DNA from: Haloplasmataceae bacterium | GTDB taxonomy: Bacteria; Bacillota_I; Bacilli_A; Haloplasmatales; Haloplasmataceae | Length of the DNA: 41,083 nt | Direction of reading: 5' to 3' | Assembly: GCA_029240795.1 (NCBI GenBank) | Contig: JARDZP010000022.1 | Coordinates: forward strand, 1-41,083 | Shown: piece after piece, positions 31,708-40,212 of the stretch | Layout: each line of letters opens with the position of its first letter | How positions within the stretch are numbered: position 1 is the first letter of the stretch | Notes under the pieces: generated by a model | Databases searched by the model: none | Told to the model about the DNA's origin: nothing | The model's input: the letters and a program-made list of their open reading frames with translations, nothing else | Position numbers and translations under genes: made by a program

Positions 31708-31936
31708 ACGAGGGTAAATTCAAATATTAGCCTAATTGATTACATTAAAAATTATAACATAGAAAAAAATTAAATACAATATTTTTTTTAAAAATATTTT
31801 AAATTTTATGTTACAATATATTTTTATGTTTTTTATAAATTTTTTATGCGTTATTGTAGAAAAATATTAACAGACGTAATAAAACTTTAATATTTTCCAT
31901 TTTATGGTAAAATAGATATATGGAGGTTTTTTAAAA

Positions 31937-34189
31937 ATGAAAAATCAAATCTTAGAATTAATTAATAACCCAAATTACGAGAGAATGACACTTAATGAAA
32001 TCGCAGCCTTAATAAATGTAGTAGAAGCTGAGGCTTTTAAAGAACTAGTAAAAACATTTGTTTCATTAGAAGATGATTATATCTTATATAGAGATAAAAA
32101 TGATCGCTATGATTTATTAGAACGATTTGGATTTAAAAAAGGTGTATTACAAGTTCACAAAAAAGGATTTGGATTTGTAACATTAGTAGATGATGATTCA
32201 AAAGATGTGTTTATTCCTAAAACCGCAATGAACGGAGCTATGAATAAAGATGTCGTATTACTAACAATTTCTAAAAGAAAATCTGGGAATAACCTTGAAG
32301 GTGAAATCATCAAAGTTATTGAACGGGGAATGACGTCAACAATTGGTGTATATCAAGAAGATAAAAACGTAGGGTATGTAACGAGTGATGATAATCGTTT
32401 TACAAGTAAAATTATCATCAATAAAAACAATTCTAAAGGAGCTATGCCAGATCATAAAGTTAAAGTTGAAATCATTAAGTTTTTAGAAAACAATATAGTT
32501 GAAGGTAAAATTGTAGAAATATTAGGTCATAAGAACGATCCAGGTATTGATATTTTATCAGTAGTATATAAACATGGATTATCAACAATCTTCTCTGAAA
32601 TGGCATTAGAACAAGCAGAACATATTAAAGATGAAGTTACGGAAGAAGACTTTAAAGGAAGACGCGATTTACGTGATCAATTAATCGTGACGATAGACGG
32701 TGAAGATGCGAAAGACTTAGATGATGCTGTTACGGTTACTAAATTAGAAAATGGGAATTATAAATTAGGTGTACACATTGCCGACGTTTCTTATTATGTA
32801 AGAGAAAACGATTGGATTGATAAAGAAGCATTTAAACGTGGGACAAGCGTCTATTTAGTAGATCGAGTAATTCCTATGATTCCTCATCGTTTATCAAACG
32901 GAATTTGCTCCTTAAATCCAAATGTTAATCGATTAGTAATAAGTTGTGAAATGGAAATTAATCAAATTGGTGATGTCGTAAAATATGAAATATTTCCAGG
33001 TGTAATAAAAACAGTTGAACGTATGACCTATACAAATGTTAATAACATCTTAGTTCATCACGATAAAGAAGTGATGAAACGCTATGAATATTTATTACCG
33101 ATGTTTAATGCTATGAATGAATTGTTTGATATTTTAAATAAACGTCGTAAAAAACGCGGTGCCATTAACTTTGAAACAAATGAAGCAAGAATCATTGTTG
33201 ATGAATTTGGTAAACCATATGATGTTAAATTAAGAACACGTGATGTTGCTGAAAAAATTATTGAAGAATTTATGTTAGCCGCAAATGAAACAATTGCAGA
33301 AAATTTCCATTGGTTAAATTATCCATTCATTTATCGTGTTCATGAAAGTCCAAAAGAAGAAAAACTTAAACGATTCTTTCAATTATTAAATGCTTTAGGT
33401 TATGTCGTTAAAGGTAGAGAAAATACCGTTCATCCAAAAGCATTCCAGGAAATACTTGAAAAAGTTGAAAATCAAAAAGAAGCCGCAGTTATTAATACTA
33501 TGTTAGTTCGTTCAATGGCTAAAGCTAAATATTCTGAACAAAGTTTAGGTCACTATGGTTTAGCAACAAAATTTTATACCCATTTTACATCTCCAATCAG
33601 AAGATATCCAGATACAATCGTTCATCGTTTAATAAGAGAATTATTATTTGAAACCAAAACAGATGAAAACAATCTTGAAAGATGGACTGTACTCATAAAA
33701 GATATAGCTTTACAGACATCAAAATGTGAACGTACGGCAGTTGATTGTGAACGCGATGTTGATGATATGAAAAAAGCCGAATATATGCAAGATAAAATTG
33801 GTCAAGAATTTGAAGGAATCATTAGCTCAGTTACAAACTGGGGAATTTATGTTGAACTACCTAATACAATTGAAGGTTTAGTACATGTTTTAGATATGAC
33901 CGATGACTACTATGATTTTGATGAAAAAACAATGTCTCTAATCGGTGAAAGAACGAAAAAGATTTATCGGATCGGTGATGAAGTAAAAGTTAAAGTAAGT
34001 GCCGCAAATAAAGAAGAAGGTGAAATCGATTTTGAAATCGTCGGTGTAAATCCAAGACAACGTCCAAAAATCATTATTTCTGAAGAAACAGATCCTGATC
34101 ATAAAGGAAAAAAACCTTATAATAAGGATAAAAAGCCCTATAATAAAGATAAAAAGCATAACAATCCTAAACAACGAAGAAATAAATAA
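31937..34189 (+). CDS. rnr: Ribonuclease R, 3'-to-5' exoribonuclease
   Basis: Degrades structured RNA from the 3' end. It has 750 residues. An N-terminal winged helix lies at about 1-60, two cold-shock domains at about 65-235 (GFGFVTLVDD, VFIPKTAMNGAM), the RNB catalytic domain at about 245-570 (TIDGEDAKDLDDAVTV with the metal-binding Asp residues; HYGLATKFYTHFTSPIRRYPD), and an S1 domain at about 620-705 (GQEFEGIISSVTNWGIYVEL). A basic tail contains KKPYNKD twice in tandem. It starts at ATG 31937 after TGGAGG; a TGGTAAAAT extended -10 is at 31905-31913. An important stress and cold RNase; in Firmicutes it is often next to smpB or secG, which are absent here. Confidence 0.97.
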   Translation: MKNQILELINNPNYERMTLNEIAALINVVEAEAFKELVKTFVSLEDDYILYRDKNDRYDLLERFGFKKGVLQVHKKGFGFVTLVDDDSKDVFIPKTAMNGAMNKDVVLLTISKRKSGNNLEGEIIKVIERGMTSTIGVYQEDKNVGYVTSDDNRFTSKIIINKNNSKGAMPDHKVKVEIIKFLENNIVEGKIVEILGHKNDPGIDILSVVYKHGLSTIFSEMALEQAEHIKDEVTEEDFKGRRDLRDQLIVTIDGEDAKDLDDAVTVTKLENGNYKLGVHIADVSYYVRENDWIDKEAFKRGTSVYLVDRVIPMIPHRLSNGICSLNPNVNRLVISCEMEINQIGDVVKYEIFPGVIKTVERMTYTNVNNILVHHDKEVMKRYEYLLPMFNAMNELFDILNKRRKKRGAINFETNEARIIVDEFGKPYDVKLRTRDVAEKIIEEFMLAANETIAENFHWLNYPFIYRVHESPKEEKLKRFFQLLNALGYVVKGRENTVHPKAFQEILEKVENQKEAAVINTMLVRSMAKAKYSEQSLGHYGLATKFYTHFTSPIRRYPDTIVHRLIRELLFETKTDENNLERWTVLIKDIALQTSKCERTAVDCERDVDDMKKAEYMQDKIGQEFEGIISSVTNWGIYVELPNTIEGLVHVLDMTDDYYDFDEKTMSLIGERTKKIYRIGDEVKVKVSAANKEEGEIDFEIVGVNPRQRPKIIISEETDPDHKGKKPYNKDKKPYNKDKKHNNPKQRRNK

Positions 34190-34197
34190 CTAAATTT

Positions 34198-34240
34198 AAC
34201 CTCTTTTATGATATAATTTAATGCGTAAAAGAGGTTTTAT
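34198..34240 (+). terminator. Terminator after rnr with a promoter in its loop
   Basis: AACCTCTTTTA pairs with TAAAAGAGGTT (11 bp) and a T tract. The 17-base loop contains TGATATAAT (34209-34217), an extended -10 for the chromate-transporter pair. Confidence 0.8.
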
Positions 34241-34261
34241 ATTATTTAGGTGGTGTTTAAC

Positions 34262-34846
34262 GTGGAAAAAAAATTTAGTTACTTGACTCTCTTTTGGATT
34301 TTCTTTAAGATAGGCTCATTCACCTTCGGTGGTGGATTCGCAATGATTCCTCTGATTGAAAGAGAAATTCTTGCGAAAAAATGGGTTGATAAAAAAGATA
34401 TTACTGATACTGTAGCAATTGCTCAATCACTTCCAGGTGCCGTAGCGATTAATATGGCATTATTGGTAGGTTATCGAATAAGAAGAATACCTGGTGCAAT
34501 TGTTGCCGCACTAGGAAGCGTCTTACCATCATTTATCATAATCGTATTAATCGCGATGGTATTTACGAATTTTCAAGATAATCTAATTGTCCAAAAAGCC
34601 TTTTTAGGTGTAAGAGCAGCTGTTGTTGCTTTAATATTAGAAGCAGCAATTCGTTTAGGTAAAGATGCTGTATATGATTTACCAACTTTACTAATCACAA
34701 CAATTACTGTTGTATTATTAATTTTCCTACCTATAAATCCTATCTATATCATTATTTCAGGTGTTTTAGTGGGGATATTATTTTATTTTGTATATCCGAA
34801 AAAAGTAAAACAAGTTGAGAATAGGACGGTAGGCAAGGATGAGTAA
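34262..34846 (+). CDS. Half-size CHR-family transporter, subunit 1
   Basis: Member of the chromate ion transporter family. It has 194 residues with about five to six membrane helices. The CHR signature is FGGGFAMIPLIEREI, and AQSLPGAVAINMALLVGYRIRR follows. GTG 34262 is chosen because AGGTGG lies 8 bases upstream; earlier in-frame GTGs at 34250 and 34253 are part of that site. It overlaps the next gene by 8 bases; such pairs of short CHR proteins form one functional unit. True substrate in this organism is unknown; chromate or sulfate export is only a family label. Confidence 0.9.
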   Translation: MEKKFSYLTLFWIFFKIGSFTFGGGFAMIPLIEREILAKKWVDKKDITDTVAIAQSLPGAVAINMALLVGYRIRRIPGAIVAALGSVLPSFIIIVLIAMVFTNFQDNLIVQKAFLGVRAAVVALILEAAIRLGKDAVYDLPTLLITTITVVLLIFLPINPIYIIISGVLVGILFYFVYPKKVKQVENRTVGKDE

Positions 34847-35468
34847 TATATTCTTATTAATTGAAATTTTTATCACATTTTTTAAAATCGCTTTATTTAA
34901 CTTTGGTGGTGGCTTTGCGATGTATTCTTTGATGGAACGTGAAGTTGTTAGTCATGGTTGGTTAACTAAGGAAATGTTTGCCAATATCTTTGCGATATCA
35001 GAAATGACACCAGGTCCTGTTTCAATCAATGCGGCTACTTATGTTGGCTTTGATACTATATTTCGTGAAACTGGTTCGATCTTATTTGGTTTATCTGGTT
35101 CTGCAGTCGCTACTTTAGCAATACCTATTCCATCATTTATCATCGTTGTTTTAATTTCACCCTATATTTTAAAGTACAAAGATCATTCATTATATAAAAT
35201 GATTTTTTATGGATTAAAAGCTGTAGTAGTAGGTTTGGTTATAAATGCAGCTTTATCAGTTGCTTTAACTACGCTTATTAATCCTGATAAATATAAATAT
35301 ACATTTGATACACTGATTGAAAATTTTAAAGATTTTAATGTATCCTTTAATTTAGGGAGTATTTTAATCTTTATCATAAGTTATTTCTTATTAAAAAAAT
35401 TAAAACTAAATCCAATCTTAGTAATAGTTATATCTGCAATCTTAGGAATTGTCGTATTTTCTCTATAA
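34839..35468 (+). CDS. Half-size CHR-family transporter, subunit 2
   Basis: It has 209 residues with about six helices. It is a paralogue of subunit 1 with FNFGGGFAMYSLMEREV and SEMTPGPVSINAATYVGFD, in which TPGPV is the second CHR motif. Between helices 4 and 6 it has a soluble stretch (LINPDKYKYTFDTLIENFKDFN) absent from its partner. The 8-base overlap with subunit 1 indicates co-translation. The HtrA gene follows after 61 bases and may share the transcript, as no terminator is seen between. Confidence 0.9.
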   Translation: MSNIFLLIEIFITFFKIALFNFGGGFAMYSLMEREVVSHGWLTKEMFANIFAISEMTPGPVSINAATYVGFDTIFRETGSILFGLSGSAVATLAIPIPSFIIVVLISPYILKYKDHSLYKMIFYGLKAVVVGLVINAALSVALTTLINPDKYKYTFDTLIENFKDFNVSFNLGSILIFIISYFLLKKLKLNPILVIVISAILGIVVFSL

Positions 35469-35529
35469 TTGGACTAAAATTTCATTTAAAACATAAATTA
35501 TTATTAGTATATAAGATAGGAAGTGTAAT

Positions 35530-36624
35530 ATGAAGAATTTCTTATCACATCTTTTTAGTGCTTCAATCGGTGCAATGTTAGTTGTTATCATTCTAATAAT
35601 ATTAGATATCTACTCTACTTTCTTACCAGTATATATTCCTAATATCTTTTTCAAAGAACGCATTAACGTTTATGTTGATGTTGAATCTGTAGTAAGTGAA
35701 GCGGTAGATAAATCAGCAAAAAATGTCGTTAGTGTAAGTAATTATAGTGTGAGTGCATTACAAGGAACAGGTTCTGGGGTAATCTATGATATAAGAGATG
35801 ATAAAGCATATATCGTTACTAATAATCATGTTGTTGAAAATGCCTTTAAAATAGAAATTGAAACTGTAAATGGTTATAAAGCAACTGCGACTTTAGTGGG
35901 AACGGATAATAAGACTGATTTAGCTGTATTAACTATTCCTAAAGGTAATATTGATCATAAAATTGAATTTTCTGATTCAAATGCTTTAAAAGTGGGTGAA
36001 TATGTTATCGCAATCGGTAACCCATTAGGTTTATCAGGTAGTGCAACACTTGGAATCATTTCATCTAAAGAAAGGCTTGTAACTGTAGATACAAATGGAG
36101 ATAACCGAGACGATAGCTATGCTTCAGTAATCCAAACTGATGCTGCAATTAATCCTGGAAATAGTGGCGGAGCTTTAATCAATCTTAATGGTAACTTAGT
36201 AGGAATTAATTCAATGAAAATAGCTGATACAAATATCGAAGGGATTGGTTTTTCTATACCATCAAAAATTGTTGAGAGAGTAATTGCTGACTTAGAAACA
36301 TATGGTGAAGTAATAAGGCCGTTTTTAGGCATATATTATATAAGTGTAGATGAGTTATCCCTTACTGAGCGAATTAAACTAGGATTAACCGATGTAAATA
36401 ATGGAATTTATGTTGATAATGTAGAAGAAAATTCTTCTGCTTCCAAACAAGGTATACAAAAAGGTGATATTATTTTAGCGGTAAACGATTATAATATCGA
36501 TAATTTACTTGATTTTGCGTATCAACTTTATTTATATGAAGTTGGTGATACCATTAATCTAACAATCATACGCGATCGAAAGGCAATGGAACTAGTAATA
36601 ACATTAGAATCTAATCTTTTATAG
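35530..36624 (+). CDS. htrA: HtrA/DegP-like membrane-anchored serine protease
   Basis: Envelope quality-control protease. It has 364 residues: one N-terminal membrane anchor (about 10-35), a trypsin-like domain (about 50-255) with catalytic H100 (TNNHVV), D130 (KTDLAVL) and S212 (NPGNSGGAL), and one PDZ domain (about 265-364; GIYVDNVEENSSASKQGIQKGDIILAVN). The protease faces outside. It is upstream of the metal ATPase but separated by a terminator. In Bacillus HtrA is CssRS-controlled; no such regulator is seen here. Confidence 0.96.
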   Translation: MKNFLSHLFSASIGAMLVVIILIILDIYSTFLPVYIPNIFFKERINVYVDVESVVSEAVDKSAKNVVSVSNYSVSALQGTGSGVIYDIRDDKAYIVTNNHVVENAFKIEIETVNGYKATATLVGTDNKTDLAVLTIPKGNIDHKIEFSDSNALKVGEYVIAIGNPLGLSGSATLGIISSKERLVTVDTNGDNRDDSYASVIQTDAAINPGNSGGALINLNGNLVGINSMKIADTNIEGIGFSIPSKIVERVIADLETYGEVIRPFLGIYYISVDELSLTERIKLGLTDVNNGIYVDNVEENSSASKQGIQKGDIILAVNDYNIDNLLDFAYQLYLYEVGDTINLTIIRDRKAMELVITLESNLL

Positions 36625-36638
36625 GTTAGATTTTTTTG
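36608..36638 (+). terminator. Terminator overlapping the htrA stop
   Basis: AATCTAA pairs with TTAGATT around an 11-base loop holding the stop codon, followed by T7. Confidence 0.75.
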
Positions 36639-36703
36639 TTAGTTATTTTTTACTTGTTTAGTTTCATATACTATAATAATTAAATTTTTATTGGGTGTGA
36701 AAT

Positions 36704-38992
36704 ATGATAAAACAAGTGATTATATTAAAAAGTAATTTAAATGATTTAAAAATTAAAGATTTTATTAATTCATTGTTAAAAATAGGTCATGTAATGGATA
36801 TTGCTTATAATAAAGCCAATCATGAAATCTGTTTTTATTATGAAAAAAATAATATAGATCATCTTAAATTAAAACAATTGATTGAAGAATATCAAGAAAT
36901 AAATGAACTATTTTATTATACCTACAAGGTTACTCATTTACACTATGCTAATTGTGCTAATAAATTAGAAAAGAATCTTAATAAAATTCCTGATGTAACG
37001 AGTATGAATTTAGACTTTTTTAATAAAAAGTTAACAGTGAGTAGTAAAAACAATCATTCAAAAGAACTTTTAAAAAAGATTAATTATGTTGCCAATAAGT
37101 GTGAACCAGGCATTCAATTTGTAGAAATTAATGAATATGTAGAAAGGCAAAATGATTATTTCGCCCTATTTTTAGGAATAATTGTTTTTATAATCGCTAA
37201 TTTGAATTTATTCACATTAAATATTAATTTTGGTTTATTTTTAATCTCATTTACAATTATTGGGTATGATGTATTAGAAAAAGCGATTATGAATCTTTTA
37301 AGAGGAAAATTATTTGATGAGAACTTTTTAATGTCAATAGCGTGTTTAGGGGCACTCCTAATTAATGAATATCATGAAGCATTCGCCGTTATGTTTTTAT
37401 ATAAAATAGGTGAAATATTACAGCGAAAAGCAGTTGAAAAATCGCGAATTGCTATTAGAAAATTAGTAGAAATACAGCCGAAATATGCTAACTTATTAGT
37501 GAATGGGGAGATAAAACAAGTTGATATTAAATATGTTCGTATAGATGATCATATTGTTGTTAAACCAGGCGAAAAAGTGCCAATAGATGGTTTGATTACA
37601 CAGGGAAGTAGTTCCTTAGATAAATCATCTCTAACAGGTGAATCAATACCTGTTCATTGTGAACTTGGTGAAGAGGTTTTAGCGGGTAGTATTAACTTAA
37701 ATGGAACAATTGAAGTTAAAGTTACTAAGCAGTATGAGGATACAACTATCGCTAAAATATTATATTTAGTTAATGAAGCACAAAGTAAAAAAGCCAAAGC
37801 TGATCAATTTATCACTAAATTCGCACGAATTTACACACCGATCGTTGTTTTATTAGCACTTTTAATTTTAGTTTTACCGATATTTATAAGTAAACAATAT
37901 GTGTTTAAGGATCAATTATACAGCGCTTGTGTATTTTTAGTCTTATCTTGTCCTTGTGCCTTAGTCTTATCTGTACCATTATCAATATTCGCAGGACTTG
38001 GTTCTGCATCTAAACTAGGAATTCTAATCAAAGGTGGAAATCATTTAGATACATTAAGACTAGCCAATATTCTCGTATTAGATAAAACAGGTACATTAAC
38101 CTCTGGAAAATTTGTAGTTTCAAAAGCAAAAGCCTCGGTTGGTTATAATTATAAAGATTTTATGAGTTATTCAACTCATACATCATGTTTTTCTAATCAT
38201 TTGGTAAGTAAAGCGATTGTTGACTATGCAAATCTAGATATTAATTCAAAGAAAGTTGAATCACATGAAGAAATATTTGGATTAGGTGTTAAAGCAATAG
38301 TTGATAAAAAAGAAGTTTTAGTTGGTAATTACAAATTAATGGGTAAATATAATCTTAAATTCAAACAAATAGATGAGGAGGGTAATGTTATTTATGTTGC
38401 GGTCAATCGTAAATTAGTGGGTTATTTTGTTATTGCTGATAAGTTAAAAAGTGAAGCCAAAGCTACAATGGATAGTCTTAAAAAACAAGGAATTAAAAAG
38501 ATTTATATGTTAACAGGTGATCATGATCATGTAGCAAGGTTAATCGCTAATGAACTAAAAATTGATGAATATTATGCTCATTTATTACCTGTTGAAAAAG
38601 TAAACATATTGAAAACAATAAAAAAAGCAAATCCTAAAGATAAAATAATTTATGTTGGTGATGGCGTTAATGACGCACCAGTTTTAGCTTTAGCAGACCT
38701 AGGTATAGCGATGGGGGCATTAGGTAGCGATGCAGCAATTGAAGTTGCAGATATTGTTTTAATGAATGACAATCTCAGTAGTATTGTAAATGCTCGTAAA
38801 ATTGCTTTTTTAACACATCGAAAAATAATCCAAAATATTATTTTTGCATTAGCCGTTAAACTTATAATTTTAGGACTTAGTTTAATAGGTTATGCTTCTA
38901 TATGGGCTGCAGTGTTTGCTGATGTGGGTGTGACAATAATCGCGGTACTTAATTCAATTAGCATTTTAAGATATAAATCATGGGCCGAATAG
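36704..38992 (+). CDS. P1B-type heavy-metal ATPase (Zn/Cd/Co class) with a modified N-terminal metal domain
   Basis: Exports metal ions with ATP. It has 762 residues. Phosphorylated D460 is in DKTGTLTSGK, the membrane metal site C416-P-C418 in LSCPCALVLS, TGES in SLTGESIPVH, and GDGVND at 652-657. The last helices read AVKLIILG...WAAVFADVGVTIIAVLNS, the Lys/Asp set of Zn/Cd exporters. The N terminus has two HMA-like folds: the first (1-75) lacks Cys and the second (around 80-150) has a single Cys in HYANCANK instead of GMxCxxC. The His of the nucleotide HP pair is kept but Pro is Leu (SNHLVS). GTGTGA is a weak ribosome site. No metal regulator (ArsR, CueR, MerR) lies beside it. Confidence 0.93.
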   Translation: MIKQVIILKSNLNDLKIKDFINSLLKIGHVMDIAYNKANHEICFYYEKNNIDHLKLKQLIEEYQEINELFYYTYKVTHLHYANCANKLEKNLNKIPDVTSMNLDFFNKKLTVSSKNNHSKELLKKINYVANKCEPGIQFVEINEYVERQNDYFALFLGIIVFIIANLNLFTLNINFGLFLISFTIIGYDVLEKAIMNLLRGKLFDENFLMSIACLGALLINEYHEAFAVMFLYKIGEILQRKAVEKSRIAIRKLVEIQPKYANLLVNGEIKQVDIKYVRIDDHIVVKPGEKVPIDGLITQGSSSLDKSSLTGESIPVHCELGEEVLAGSINLNGTIEVKVTKQYEDTTIAKILYLVNEAQSKKAKADQFITKFARIYTPIVVLLALLILVLPIFISKQYVFKDQLYSACVFLVLSCPCALVLSVPLSIFAGLGSASKLGILIKGGNHLDTLRLANILVLDKTGTLTSGKFVVSKAKASVGYNYKDFMSYSTHTSCFSNHLVSKAIVDYANLDINSKKVESHEEIFGLGVKAIVDKKEVLVGNYKLMGKYNLKFKQIDEEGNVIYVAVNRKLVGYFVIADKLKSEAKATMDSLKKQGIKKIYMLTGDHDHVARLIANELKIDEYYAHLLPVEKVNILKTIKKANPKDKIIYVGDGVNDAPVLALADLGIAMGALGSDAAIEVADIVLMNDNLSSIVNARKIAFLTHRKIIQNIIFALAVKLIILGLSLIGYASIWAAVFADVGVTIIAVLNSISILRYKSWAE

Positions 38993-39003
38993 GCCCTTTT
39001 TTA
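38982..39003 (+). terminator. GC-rich terminator at the ATPase stop
   Basis: GGGCC-GAATA-GGCCC followed by T6; the stop codon lies in the loop and right arm. Confidence 0.9.
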
Positions 39004-39077
39004 CATTTTTTACATAAATTTAAATAATAATCTATCTTTTTTATCATAATATATTTAAAATAAGAGGTGGTGATATT

Positions 39078-40160
39078 GTGAAGGATATAAAATATAAGAA
39101 AAATCTCTTGTTAATTCTTTTAATAAGTATTGCGGTTTATTTATATTTCTTATTAAAAAATGACGCAAGTATAATTTTTAATAATATTATTAATATAAAA
39201 CTCTATTATATAGTCATTCTAATATCAATAGTATGTGTTTACTTACTTATTGATGGTTTAACACTACATTTGTTTACTATAAATAAAGTTAAAGGAGTAG
39301 CTTTTCATGATACCTTGAAAGTTAATTTAGCGACTCAATTTTTCAGCGGGATTACTCCCTTTGCTTCTGGCGGACAACCTTTTCAAGTTTTTTATTTGAA
39401 TACTAGAGGAATTAAAACTAAAGATTCAACTAGTATCGTTATGATGAATTTTATTGTTTATAATGTTGCCTTTAGCATAGTAGGTCTTACTTTTTTAATA
39501 TGGAAATATACATATTTTAATGAACTACTAAGGGGTAAAGAATATCTATTATTAATTGGTTTTTTAGTAAATACATTTGTTACAGTTATAACATTAGTGT
39601 TAGCTTTTTCAAAACGTATTTATCATTTTTTAATTGAGAAATTATGGATTAAAGTAATTAAATGGAAATTTTTAAGGAAATTTAAATTAGAAAATAAGAC
39701 AGAAAAAATGAAGGATACAATTGAAGGTTTTAATAAAGAAATAAAAGAACTAAACAAAAATAAAAAACTTTTAATTGTTTCAATTTTATTAAATATTATA
39801 AAAATACTTTTAATTTATACAGTTCCTATAATAATATTTAAGGGATTAGGTAATAATGTTAATAGTTATATTAATTATATTGTAGGAGCATTTTTCATCG
39901 CCATGATCATGGCATATATTCCTTTACCTGGAGGAAGTTTAGGGGCTGAAGGAATCTTTCACTTAATCTATTTTTCACTTGTAGGTAACAAAGAAATGAT
40001 TATTTCAGCAATGATCCTTTGGCGTTTTATGACATATTACTTACTCATCATTTTAGGTGCTATATCAATATTTAGTTTAAATTTTCAAAACAATTTAGCT
40101 AAGTTAAATTATAACAATGAAAGTGTTTTACAAAGTACGAATATTAGATATAATTCTTAA
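39078..40160 (+). CDS. YbhN/MprF-type flippase-domain membrane protein
   Basis: It has 360 residues with about eight membrane helices, of the lysylphosphatidylglycerol synthase transmembrane (UPF0104) family. The signature GITPFASGGQPFQVFYLNTRGIKTKDST and the second half PLPGGSLGAEGIFHLIY are present. There is no synthetase domain, so it is the lipid-flippase half only; the lipid moved is unknown. A GTG start at 39078 has AAGAGGTG upstream. Ends just before the YitT gene. Confidence 0.9.
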   Translation: MKDIKYKKNLLLILLISIAVYLYFLLKNDASIIFNNIINIKLYYIVILISIVCVYLLIDGLTLHLFTINKVKGVAFHDTLKVNLATQFFSGITPFASGGQPFQVFYLNTRGIKTKDSTSIVMMNFIVYNVAFSIVGLTFLIWKYTYFNELLRGKEYLLLIGFLVNTFVTVITLVLAFSKRIYHFLIEKLWIKVIKWKFLRKFKLENKTEKMKDTIEGFNKEIKELNKNKKLLIVSILLNIIKILLIYTVPIIIFKGLGNNVNSYINYIVGAFFIAMIMAYIPLPGGSLGAEGIFHLIYFSLVGNKEMIISAMILWRFMTYYLLIILGAISIFSLNFQNNLAKLNYNNESVLQSTNIRYNS

Positions 40161-40166
40161 AAATAT

Positions 40167-40175
40167 GATATAATA
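40167..40175 (+). promoter_or_regulatory. Extended -10 element for the YitT gene
   Basis: TGATATAAT, identical to the elements at 4051, 23764 and 34209, about 38 bases before the ATG. The -35 is poor. Confidence 0.45.
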
Positions 40176-40212
40176 TATACGCTATAGAAGTAAAAATAGA
40201 GGTATAAATGAT

